NCBI GenBank assembly: GCA_036250195.1
Contig: JAVHZZ010000004.1
Span: forward strand, 317,377,706 to 317,441,705
DNA: 64,000 nucleotides
Direction of reading: 5' to 3'
Origin: Mixophyes australis
Lineage: Eukaryota; Chordata; Amphibia; Anura; Limnodynastidae
The notes beneath the pieces were generated by a model that was given only the letters and a program-made list of their open reading frames with translations, was not told the DNA's origin and searched no databases. This document shows, piece after piece, positions 48,810-57,659 of this stretch (positions are counted from its first letter, which is position 1; every line of letters begins with the position of its first letter). A program made the translations under genes and the position numbers.

Positions 48810-49194
48810 TTGAACAATTTATCTACTGAGAGTCCCCTACTCATTCAAAAAACAAATAGTGCTAAAATGAATCCCCACATTACATTCATATGGAGAAAAA
48901 GATAAACCCTAACCTTGCCCCCAATACTGGGGGCAAGGGATATCTTTGACCCGGGAGGGATAATGTATTTATTCCAACAGTTACGGGAGTTGTACGCATT
49001 CCCACACACTCACTTTTATCTTTATTTACAAATTCACCACTACGTTATAAACAAACAACCTATGTCGATACAAAATAATGTAGATACTTTGATGGATCTT
49101 GAGTCTATTTTGTTTTTTTTAGACTACATAAATTTAAGATTAAATACTTATACACAGATTTGAAAGACATTGGGCTAGATTTACTAACAGGCGT

Positions 49195-49225
49195 GATGCA
49201 TGGCGGCTTGAAGCCGCCATGCATC
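49195..49225. repeat. Perfect palindrome near transposon end
   Basis: Arms GATGCATGGCGGCTT and AAGCCGCCATGCATC (15 bp each, single G between). Located ~23 bp from the presumed terminus, a place where subterminal protein-binding sites lie. Confidence 0.9.
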
Positions 49226-50736
49226 GCGGCGGTTTTCCGGCGGGTTTGCATTGCAAACAGCCGGATTTACGAATGGGCGCATTTCATCTTCAATTTGAAG
49301 CCGCCGGCGATGTCACGGCGGGATGTAATGGTCAAAGCCGCCGGGGGCTTTGAATAGACCATGGCGCTTTTGCTTTTAATGACGGCGCTTTCATGTAAAG
49401 GCGGTTTTTTTGAAAATTACACTTGTCTCCTGGCCTGTTACTATTGGCTATTTTCAAAGTCAGGAGATTTGACATCACAAGCCCTATATAAACCACTGGC
49501 CTGACACTTTTTTTCTCTGATAGGGTTTCGAGGAGTTTTGTGAGAGGAGTTTGGAGGATTGTGCTTTGTGAGAGTTGGTGAGAGTTGGAGTTTGGTGGAT
49601 TGGTGGAGCGATATCTGATTGAAGTGTGAGTAGTCCTGTGGTATTTTTCTGTTTTGTACATTTATTTTCTCATTTATTTTCTGTCTTGTATTTTTTGTAT
49701 TTGACTTGTCCTTTGTCTGTGTTACTTGTGTGTGACTGTGTTGAGAGTGTGTTTGTAGTTAGTGTAGTTTGTCCTTTGTGTTTGTAAGTCTTTCGGTGTT
49801 TTTCTGTGGCAAAATGTCCAGAGATAGGAGGGGAGAAGAGGCTGAGGAGAGGGAGACGGAGGTTGAGGGGGCAGAGGAGGGAGAGGGAGAGTTTGAGGAG
49901 ACAGGACAGGGCAGGAAGACAAAGACAGGGAGGAATGTGCGCTTCTCACATGATGAGAATTGTGTCCTGGTGCACCACATTGTTCCCTGCTATGAGGTTA
50001 TCCTAGGCAACCTGGCAGCCCGGACTCCTCTAAGGCGGCGTCACCAATTGTGGGGGCGTGTCTGTGATGCCGTGAACGTGGTGGGCCCACTGAAGCGGAC
50101 AGTGGCACACTGCCGCAAGCGCTTCTCGGACATTAAGAGGAGGCTGAAGGGAAAAATGGCCAAAGAAAGGAGGTCTACAAGGCGCACGGGTGGTGGCCCG
50201 CACTTCGTGTAGAGTACACCAGTTACGAGGAGGAGCTGCGCCAGATAATGCCACGTGAGATTGTAGAGGGCATAAATGTGCAGGACACCGATTCGCCCTT
50301 TTTTGGCCAAGTAGTTGGTGAGTTATTTGTTTTTTTTACCCTAACAGTATTTAAAATGCTTTTTTCTTTTTTTAAATGCTTTTTTATTTTAAAAGTGCCT
50401 TTTGTTTGCAATCACTATTTAAAGGGCAAAAATTTTGTTTAGAACTGTTTTTTAATTTGCAAACACATGTTTTTTAAAAAAAAAATATTTGAAAATTTAT
50501 TTTTGCTGCAAATACATTGTATGCTTTCTCTAATACATCCAGATTCGCCAGGACCGCAGTTCAGTTCCAGTCCGAGACCTACACCTCCACCTTCACAGAG
50601 AGATTCTGGCATAGAGGAGCAAGCAGGTGAGTGATTACTGTTTAGGAGAGAAATAATGGAGTTAATTGATTTGGTGTGAAAATGTTGCTGTCTATGTTTT
50701 ATTTATTTTATTTATATGGTTTGCAATGAGAACTTA

Positions 50737-50889
50737 GGGCTACATTTACTAAACTGAGATGTTGCCTATAGCAACCAATCAGGATATACCTTTACTTTAT
50801 TTATTGCATTCTAAAAAAAAACAGCTAAAATCTGATTGGTTGCTATAGGCAACATCTCTTTCAAGCACACAGTTTAGTCAAAATACCCC
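50737..50889. mobile_element. Palindromic MITE, TTTACTAAACT family, copy 2
   Basis: GGGCTACATTTACTAAACT at the left and AGTTTAGTCAAAATACCCC at the right, with TTGCCTATAGCAACCAATCA and its inverse inside. Lies in intron 2 of the Myb-like gene. Same family as 31187-31360; target duplication not clear. Confidence 0.75.
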
Positions 50890-50975
50890 AGCATGTACTA
50901 CACAGAGGGAGTACTAAAATAGTATTAGTTTACCCCAAAGAACGGTCTAGGAACATTTGGCTGACTAAATCCTCA

Positions 50976-51327
50976 TATTTGTAGGTTAAAAATACTTTGC
51001 TTTTTTAGCCCCCTCAGCCATACATAGTCCAAATGATAATGTGTATTCAAAAGATAAAAAGTGCATCCTTAAGCAGGTTGCATAGGACAAGAGATCAGGA
51101 ATGCAAACATTGTGAATCAATCTGTAGTTGCAAAAGATTATTCTTTCCTATTATTTGTAGGTTAAAAATACTTTGCTTTTTTAGCCCCCTCAGCCATACA
51201 TAGTCCAAATGATAATGTGTATTCAAAAGATAAAAAGTGCATCCTTAAGCAGGTTGCATAGGACAAGAGATCAGGAATGCAAACATTGTGAATCAATCTG
51301 TAGTTGCAAAAGATTATTCTTTCCTAT
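50976..51327. repeat. 176-bp perfect tandem duplication in intron 2
   Basis: 50976-51151 and 51152-51327 appear identical over 176 bp (both begin TATTTGTAGGTTAAAAATAC and end TTCTTTCCTA). It lies between the MITE and exon 3, leaving splice sites untouched. Confidence 0.95.
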
Positions 51328-51945
51328 CCAGTGTTCAGAATGCAATATACAAACATATTATATCCTATATACTTACCGTCATTTTTCATACACAGGGCCC
51401 TCTTCATACCAGGCACCTCAGCCGGAGTCCCTGCAAATGTCCCCTGAGCCAGAGGATCAAACTACCATCACTCTGGAAACAGTGGATGCCCCTGTGTCTG
51501 GCCTCCAGGAAGTTTTACCTGGCCCTGCTGAACCATCACACCAGCAACCTGCACCTCCAAGTATGGACCCAGCCAGAGAAATGGTGCTGTCTATTGGCCT
51601 TTTCCAGCAGCAGCAAACCATATTCATGCAGAGCCAAACTCGCCACATGTCCCAAATTGGGCCCAGTTGAGGCGGATACACCGCTCCAATAGTCAAATCC
51701 CTGCTGCCATCAATATAGTAGTGTTTATGTGTAATATTATAAGTTATATGCATATTAGTGATACATATGGTTCAGGTTAAAAGAAATGTGTCATGTCTAA
51801 TATCATATTAATCCCCTTTACATCAGCAGCTGTTCGGTGCATTCGGCGAAGAGATCGCACATTGCATACTCTAGTTAACGATGTTAGGGAATAAACCTTT
51901 AATATGATATTAACTGTCAAATGCTAATGGACTGATTGTAATTGG

Positions 51946-52011
51946 AGTTTGGCGGGAAGAACAGAGCAGTTTGGCGGGTAGAACAGAGCAGTTTGGCGGG
52001 AAGAACAGAGC
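51946..52011 (+). repeat. 22-bp direct repeat x3 in LTR U3
   Basis: Three contiguous copies of a 22-mer containing AGTTTGGCGGG and AGAACAGAGC, with one substitution in the middle copy. Placed ~140 bp upstream of the TATA box, as enhancer repeats of LTRs often are; enhancer function is inference. Confidence 0.92.
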
Positions 52012-52151
52012 TCATCCCCTGGAGAGACCCCCGCCTTTGGATTCCTTAGATTGAATCAGCCTATGATGTGTAACCCCCTGGACCCGCCTGATGCCTGGAC
52101 CAATAGAAGCAAGCTATACCACCTGCATTGTTTCACTGTATCTCTGTTTGC

Positions 52152-52158
52152 ATATAAG
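52152..52158 (+). promoter_or_regulatory. LTR TATA box
   Basis: ATATAAG, with the AATAAA signal 140 bp downstream, fits an LTR promoter. Confidence 0.5.
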
Positions 52159-52374
52159 CAGTAGCTCTCATGTAGTGTTCAGTCACCTTGACCACAGACT
52201 TTAGACCTGAATGACTGTTCACTGGATCCATAGCGCCTGCGATTAGTAACGGCTGTACTTACTATTATTTCACTTGAATTATTCTGCTACTTTTTGAGAA
52301 TAAATATTTGTGCGTTGGAAACACAAATCGAGATTCGACAATCGTTATTGGATAGCGACAAAAAGCTCTTAACA

Positions 52375-53952
52375 CTGGTTACAATAATCCAGACGGGAAA
52401 TGATGAGTGCATGCATTATGGTTTTAGTGGCATCTTGAGATAGGAAGGACTGGATGTGGGCTATGTTCCAGAGTTTAAAGCAACAGGATTGGGCAAGGGA
52501 TTGAATATGGGGAGCAAAAGAGAGGGAGTAGTCAAGGGTGAAGCCCAGGCGGCCAAGGACAGAAGTGTTGGTGGCGTTATTAACAGTGATAGAGAGTTTG
52601 GGGGAGGATGAGAGTCGAGAAAAAGGGACTATGAGTTTAGTTTTAGCAATGTTAATTTTGAGAAAGCGTGAGGACATCCAAGAGGAGATGGCGGAAAGAC
52701 AGTTAGACACACTTTAGAGGAGCATGGGGGGATGATCTGGAGAAGAGATGTAAAGCTGAATGTCGTCTGCGTAGAGGTGATATTGGAGACCAAAAGAAGA
52801 GATGAGAGCACCCAAGGAGGTAGTATTAAGCGAGAAGAGTAAAGGTCAGAGAACAGAACCCTGAGGGACTCTTACAGGGAGGGCAGAGTGGGGGGTGAGC
52901 CAGACGTAGAGACAGAGAAGGAGCGGTTAGCAAGGTAAGAGGTGATTTAAGCTAGGACAGAGCCAGAGAGGGCGAGGGAGAGAAGGGTCTGCAGCAGGGG
53001 GGGTGGTCCACGGTGTCAAACACCGCAGAGAGGTCTAGGAGGAGGAGCAGGGAGAAGTGACCCCTTAATTTAGCCGAGAGGAGATCATTAGTAACTTTGA
53101 CCAGAGCCGTCTCGGTGGAGTAGAGGGGTGGAAACCAGATTGGAGGGGGTCGAGGAGGGAATTGTCCTAGAGGTACTTGGTGAAGCGGTTGCTCAAGTAG
53201 TTTAGAGGATCAAGATTGGGTTTTTTAAGTATAGGAGAGATATGGGTATGTTTAAAGGGGAAGGGGACAATGCTAGTTGAGAGTGACAGGTTGAAGAGGT
53301 GAGAAAGGTGGGAGCAAGCAATGGGGGAGAGGAAGTGAAGAACATGAGAGGGTATGGGACTCAGGTGCAGGTAGAGAAGCGAGAGGATAGAATAAGGGAG
53401 TGGATTTCTTCACCCGAGGTAGGAAAGAAGGAGCACCAGTTGATAATTGGAGGAAGGTGGAGTGAAGAGGGTGGCAGCAGAGGGGAGGGAGGAGGAGCTG
53501 TCAAGTCTGATGGCCTCAATTTTGGAGGAGGAAAAGGAGGCAAAATCAGTATCAGTGAAGGAAAGTGAGATACGAGTGGGGGGGGGGTGAGGAGAGTGGG
53601 CAGAATAGTAGGAGGAGAGGATAAATTTAAAATGAAGGAAGTCACCCGGAGATCGAGATTTCCTCCAGAGGCGGTCAGTGGTGCGAGAGCACTTCTGAAG
53701 GAAGCGGGTGAATTTGAACTGCCAGGGTTGGGGAATTAAGCAGTAATGACGGACAGAAGAAGTGGGAGCGACAGCATCCAGGACAGTTGTGAGGGAGTGG
53801 TTATAGAGAGGATGGGTATAGGACAGGAGGGAGAAGGCAGTGTGAAAGACAAGTGTGAAAGACAAAAAGACGGGGTTGGTGGAGGGGGAGTAAGAACAGG
53901 GGCCAAAGAAGCAGAGGGGACAGAAAGTAGAGGCAGGGGTGAAGAGCAACAA
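52375..53952 (-). pseudogene. L2-like reverse transcriptase remnant, YADD kept
   Basis: Minus strand: SHRSFTRFLQKCSRTTDRL-like linker at 53410-53952, then [19 protein letters not shown] (about 52740-52790) and [20 protein letters not shown], ending [11 protein letters not shown] at 52375. The YADD box is intact, unlike copies 1 and 2. Frameshifts near 52700 and 53300 and an in-frame stop after the YADD region break it. Confidence 0.82.
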
Positions 53953-54494
53953 GGCAATCAGTGAAGAGACAAACTAAAATGGTAAAACTAAAAACATAGT
54001 TTAACAAAGTTAAATGCAAAGTAAAATGCAGGCAATGACAATTAGGTAATACTATGGATAGACAATACCAGACAATATCAGATATGGAGGGCAAGGTAAG
54101 CGAAAAACAAATGAGCGACCTCGGGTTCAGGTTAGTCCGAGGCGAGAACGTCCACAGGAGCTGAAGTTCAGATGAGTCCGGGAAAGAGTGCACGTTAGTC
54201 CAAGAGTGCTGGTGAGTCCAGGAGTGCAGGTGAGTTCAGGGCATAGAGTTCCAGTGAGACCAGGAAGAGAGCAGGGTCTAGGGGTAGAAGACTGTCCAGA
54301 GGTATTAGAGTGTGGCAGGGAGGATACAAAGTAATACTTGGAGTGTAACTATGTGAGGGGGTCTAAAAGTGAGGGTCTGTAGGTGGCCAGTGATTGAAGT
54401 GGGTAAGATGGTAATGTAATAGTAAATGTAGGTGGAGGGTGGAGAGACAGAACAGGGAGCAGGTAGTATTATAGGCAGGTAGTTGGTGGAGGGA

Positions 54495-54672
54495 TGGAGC
54501 AGGGACAAATGGTCACTATGGTGGTAGAAAGTGGAGGGATGGGGCAAACAATGAACATTGTGATGGAAGGTAGGGCGATGGGGCAAACAGTGAACAATGT
54601 GGTGGAAGATGGGGGGATGGGGCAAACAGTGAAAACTGTGGTGGTAGAGATGGGGAGATGGGGGCAAATGAG
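54495..54672. repeat. 39-42-bp minisatellite in L2 5' region
   Basis: GGGGCAAACA-type units start at 54541, 54580, 54619 and 54661 (periods 39, 39, 42) with a more diverged one before. It makes an artificial 13-residue repeat (HHNVHCLPH) in a minus-strand frame. Confidence 0.85.
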
Positions 54673-55404
54673 ATAGCAACGTTAAATGAGATAATCAGCA
54701 GCATCAAATGGAGAACAGCATGGAGGGCAGCATCAGATGGAGGGACAGCAACAGGGAGTAAATCCAGAGGGCAGTAGGGAGAAAGTCCAGGCCGGGGAGT
54801 GGAGTGAGGTGGGACTGGCCACGGCCTGTTATTGGCTGGGCAGGAACAGAGGCGTCGGGTAATCAGCATCAGGTGAACGGAGACAGAGCAGTAAGCCATC
54901 GGAGATGGAGACCGCTGGCCAGCAGCAGCTGTAACAGGAGAACACCCAAACCGAGTCCAGGAGTAGCACTGTTGATCGGAGGAGCAGACGGCAGTGGGAC
55001 ACAAGCCGACAGGCACCAGGCAACACATCAGGCAATGGACCGCAGGAAGCAGACACGTGGACAGCAGTAATGGAGGAAGGTATTCCACATGAATATATGG
55101 CACAAACAAGAGTATGTAGTAGGCGGCAGTCGGGAGTTAGTCTATTCATCTGAAGAGGATAATGTGCCCATAAAAGGGCAGGTAAAGGGTAGTATCAAGC
55201 AGCAAAGTATCATCTCAAAGGTAGAAAAAGGGGCACAGAGGGTGAATCAAGGTGGGCTCCAACGGAGAGCTCAAAGGGCACATCTGCCCTGAACAGGAAC
55301 AGGAAGTCCATTTAACACTTATTCACAAAATCCATGCTATTAATAGACATTTCTAAGCTCAGACTTACAAAAATACTGTACCTTTACCATGCTTTTATAT
55401 ATTG

Positions 55405-55761
55405 GTTATTATTATTATTATTAATATTTATTTATAAGGCGCCACAAGGCGTCCGCAGCGCCGTACAGAGACAAACAAATTACAATACAATGAGAGACAG
55501 CACAGTACAGTAAACAGTAAGCACAGCAACTCAGTAAGCTCAATGCACAGCTAGAGAGGGTGGGGAAGGGGGAGGGAGGATCCGCAAACGACGGGGCCCA
55601 AGAAGGACAGTGCGGAAGACAGGGAGACCACCAGGGGGCAGGAGGGAGCGAGAGTGTACGTGGGGTGGAGGACCCTCGAGGAGGAGGGCTAAGTAGCTGG
55701 AGAGCAGAGTTAGAAGTGGTGGAAACAGGAGGAGAGATGGCCCTGCTCAGAGGAGCGTACA
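55405..55761 (-). mobile_element. L2-like LINE 3' end, copy 4
   Basis: (ATT)n tail at 55409-55425, then TTATAAGGCGCCACAAGGCG and CCGCAGCGCCGTACAGAG, the same 3' block as at 25770 and 33340, followed by UTR to GGCCCTGCTCAGAGGAGC. Interrupted at 55770 by a hAT element. Confidence 0.75.
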
Positions 55762-56392
55762 ATCTAAGGCAGGGTTGTCCAACCCGCGGCCCAGCATGCC
55801 TGTAAATGTGGCCCAGAAGGAGTTTTGGTTGAGGCAAGGGGGCAGCGCTCTTAATGGAAAAAAAAAATCCTGCAAAAAAAAAAAGAAAAGAAAATACTTA
55901 CCTTGCGGTCACGCGGTCACATCAGCTGGTACTCCCTTGTCTCCTCCTCCGTGCGGTGCTCGCAGTGAATGTCAGGCGTGATGTCATCATTCCCAACATC
56001 CATTGCGGAGCGCAGCACAGAGGAGACACCCGCGCGAGAAGAACAATCAGCAGCACAGAATTGGAGAAAAGAAGAGACGAGGACAGGAGAACAAGCCGAT
56101 TAAAAGGTAAGTTAAGGGGGATTTTTTTATTATTTCAAGGGACGCTGACAAGTGAATAAAAGTCACCTGGTCCTGGAGCATCATGGAACTTATCTCCCTG
56201 CTACATTCTTCTACTTGTATTACTAATGGGGCATTATATATTATTCTCTTTGGCCCATTATAAGTTGTTATCCCTTAACTAACATAGTGGTGTAATTATC
56301 AAAACAGGTCACAATTTGGGGTCACAGTGGTGTATATGTCAGGTACCGCAGGCCTGGTCAGGGCACCCTGATATACAATGCCTGGCTTAAAT

Positions 56393-56688
56393 CAGGGCCA
56401 TCTTAACAACATTATGGGCCCCCGAGCAAAGCAGTGCACCGGGTCCCCTACATATATATATAGATATATATATAAAGATATAGATGTATAGAGATACAGA
56501 TATAGATATAGATATATAGAGTTAGAGATAGATAGATGTACTTGCTCAGTGACCCTTGAATTTTTTTTTTGCAGGTTTTTTCTTTTGCAGGATTATTTAT
56601 TCTAATTAAGAGCCCTGCATATGGGGCTCCCTTGCCCGTGGGGCCCCCGGGCACCTGCCCATCGTGCCCAATGGAAAAGATGGCCCTG
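56393..56688. mobile_element. hAT-type element nested in hAT, TSD GCTTAAAT
   Basis: 296 bp, CAGGGCCATCTTAACAAC to GGAAAAGATGGCCCTG, flanked by exact GCTTAAAT at 56385-56392 and 56689-56696. Same family as 17447-17739, including the GATATA microsatellite and CTTGCTCAGTGACCCTTG block. Confidence 0.93.
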
Positions 56689-56807
56689 GCTTAAATGATA
56701 TTGCATCGAAACAATAAAAAAAGTGATTATAGTATAATAACTAGAGAGGATTTTTGAACGGGGCGATTGAAAGGTAAGTATAGGGGGATTTGAAAAAAGT
56801 GATATCT

Positions 56808-56816
56808 ATCTATATC

Positions 56817-56848
<32 letters not shown>

Positions 56849-56857
56849 CTCTTTTTT

Positions 56858-56898
<41 letters not shown>

Positions 56899-56928
56899 TA
56901 TATATATATATATATGTTAACTATGTTT
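56808..56928. repeat. (TA)n microsatellite cluster
   Basis: Three TA runs separated by AAATCTC...TTCTCA and ACACA. Confidence 0.9.
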
Positions 56929-57139
56929 TCTATGGTTTTTTGGATGATCAGCTATCGTTATTGTTAGTGTATCTTATGTGCGGCCCAAACCAATTCGTCG
57001 TCTGCCAATGTGGCCTGGGGAAGCTAGTAGGTTGGACACCCCTGATCTAAGGGGTTACAGAAGTATTTTTTAGCCTATCAAACATTCATTCATCCAAGCT
57101 GATAAGATGGTGAAAGATGAGCTAAACTAAGTCACTCAC

Positions 57140-57420
57140 TTGATTTATATCCCCTAAGTAATTGCTTTCTGTTTGGTTCAACTGAGAATCGTAAATTCTT
57201 ATTCACAAAGGTTTTAAATGAAAAGAGCTAATAAAATGAGTGTGGCAAACATATTTAAAGAGACGTGAATGCTTATGGCATTTCTAACTTGTGCACATTT
57301 ATCATTCCTAAAGATTCAGATTTACATCTATATTCAGTCCAAGCTACCATCACCCAAAACAAAGCTGTCTCGATCCATTTCTGGTGAGAAAATGCTTCCT
57401 GTTTTGGGCAACTTTTATGG
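57140..57420 (-). repeat. Inverted segment of the 1.9-kb unit
   Basis: CTTTCTGTTTGGTT, GAGCTAATAAA, GCAAACATATTTA, and TTTCTGGTGAGAAA occur in this order here and in reverse complement in 61750-62030. The forward orientation resumes near 57530 (GTGCTTTGTGGTTC...). Confidence 0.8.
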
Positions 57421-57659
57421 AGCGAGGTTTCATAGGCTACTAAATACTTCTGTAACCAATAAATAAAAAGCAGGATAAAGTTACATTATTTTTTAAGTTT
57501 GAGATGAGCTGTTAAATTGGCATCTTTGGAGCGTGCTTTGTGGTTCTAACCTGGAAAGCATCACTTTCTTGGCAGTTGCATTGAAAGCTAAGTTGGTAGT
57601 TCCAATGCTGTTGAAGTGAAGTTGCCTATCACATTTACAGCTTGGAGATCAACACCTAA

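Larger units (their letters stand above)
46984..48925 (-). mobile_element. Penelope-like or retrozyme-like insertion, 11-bp TSD
   Basis: 1942 bp between two copies of ACTGGGGGCAA (46973-46983 and 48926-48936). Removing it joins the L1 ORF2 frame exactly. On the minus strand the 3' end reads GTGCGCTAGGCTTTTGTGTT, and 0.95 kb upstream is a hammerhead-like motif (47889-47940). No RT or GIY-YIG nuclease is visible, so it is non-autonomous or 5'-truncated. Hammerhead motifs are known in Penelope-like elements; family assignment here is inference. Confidence 0.6.
45022..49168 (+). pseudogene. L1 ORF2 remnant, split
   Basis: RT pieces: DTEKAFDMVE near 45010 and 45855, then RQGCPLSPLLFAIVLEPLA, then after the duplication KLSLFADDMLLFISKPKNT (46104-46160; catalytic FADD intact) and FKYLGIQVASSPLQLY. 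Continues with KSKGGLGFPDIHAYN (46594+) and ends at KGTLGA (46981), resuming at 48937 with RDIFDPGGIMYLFQQL to about 49168. Endonuclease and N-terminal RT are deleted. Confidence 0.85.
43371..49171 (+). mobile_element. L1 LINE copy B, rearranged
   Basis: A second L1 head-to-tail behind copy A. It has an ORF1 from its own ATG (43752), then ORF1 C-terminus fused to mid-RT by an internal deletion near 44990, an 844-bp tandem duplication, the RT catalytic part, and C-terminal ORF2 text that resumes at 48937 after a 1.94-kb insertion. It is cut at 49171 by a Harbinger-like element. The 5' limit is approximate. Confidence 0.85.
49814..51670 (+). pseudogene. Harbinger Myb/SANT-like DNA-binding protein, 3 exons, one frameshift
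   Basis: Exon 1 (49814-50317) starts at ATG 49814 with A at -3 (an in-frame TTG at 49769 has no support). An acidic Glu-rich N-terminus is followed by a Myb/SANT-like domain, about residues 38-110: RFSHDENCVLVHHIVP, RRHQLWGRVCDAVNVVG, HCRKRFSDIKRRLKGKM. A one-base indel near 50200 makes an early TAG at 50210; past it the other frame reads YEEELRQIMPREIVEG to a GTGAGT donor at 50318. Exon 2 is 50543-50626 (AG acceptor, GTGAGT donor); exon 3 is 51396-51670, Gln/Pro-rich, ending TGA. Both introns are phase 1 and the frames join. In Harbinger elements this protein binds the ends and helps import transposase. About 287 residues if uninterrupted. Confidence 0.7.
49172..51881 (+). mobile_element. 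Harbinger-like DNA transposon, left part with Myb gene
   Basis: Starts GGGCTAGATTTACTAAC at 49172, directly after L1 ORF2 sequence. Close to the end is a perfect 15-bp-arm palindrome (49195-49225). It carries a three-exon Myb/SANT gene. PIF/Harbinger elements encode a transposase and a Myb-like protein; no transposase and no inverse right end are seen, so the element is truncated, probably before the LTR at 51882. Confidence 0.65.
51882..52374 (+). mobile_element. Retroviral-type LTR
   Basis: 493 bp starting TGTTAGGGAATAAAC and ending GCTCTTAACA (TGTTA/TAACA ends). Contains a triplicated 22-bp element, an ATATAAG TATA box (52152-52158) and an AATAAA signal (52299-52304) in U3-R-U5 order on the plus strand. 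No target duplication was found (flanks AACGA and CTGGT) and no internal genes, so it may be a truncated or recombined copy. It abuts L2 sequence on the right. Confidence 0.65.
52375..55320 (-). mobile_element. L2-like LINE copy 3, minus strand
   Basis: RT and linker remnants on the minus strand from 52375 to about 53950, then a GA-rich 5' region with short tandem repeats to about 55320. The 3' end is missing: the frame stops at SRLDYCN next to the LTR. The endonuclease seen in copy 2 is not visible, suggesting an internal deletion. Confidence 0.8.
55770..57044. mobile_element. hAT-type element, TSD ATCTAAGG
   Basis: 1275 bp, from CAGGGTTGTCCAACCCGCG to AGGTTGGACACCCCTG, flanked by exact ATCTAAGG at 55762-55769 and 57045-57052. 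Subterminal GCGGCCCA and TGTGCGGCCC agree with the hAT 'charlie'-like style. Carries a nested hAT (56393-56688) and (TA)n runs. No transposase seen. Confidence 0.9.

Noticed and set aside
49769..49813. Upstream start of the Myb-like protein
   Set aside because: That codon is TTG; the ATG at 49814 has a better context and fits the family.
51946..52011. Three regularly spaced 22-bp repeats, CRISPR-like
   Set aside because: Contiguous without spacers, eukaryotic context, and placed in an LTR promoter.
54305..54679. Protein with 13-residue His-rich repeats
   Set aside because: Produced by the 39-42-bp minisatellite in a non-coding 5' region.
56790..57050. Ile/Tyr-repeat frame
   Set aside because: Translation of the (TA)n microsatellite.
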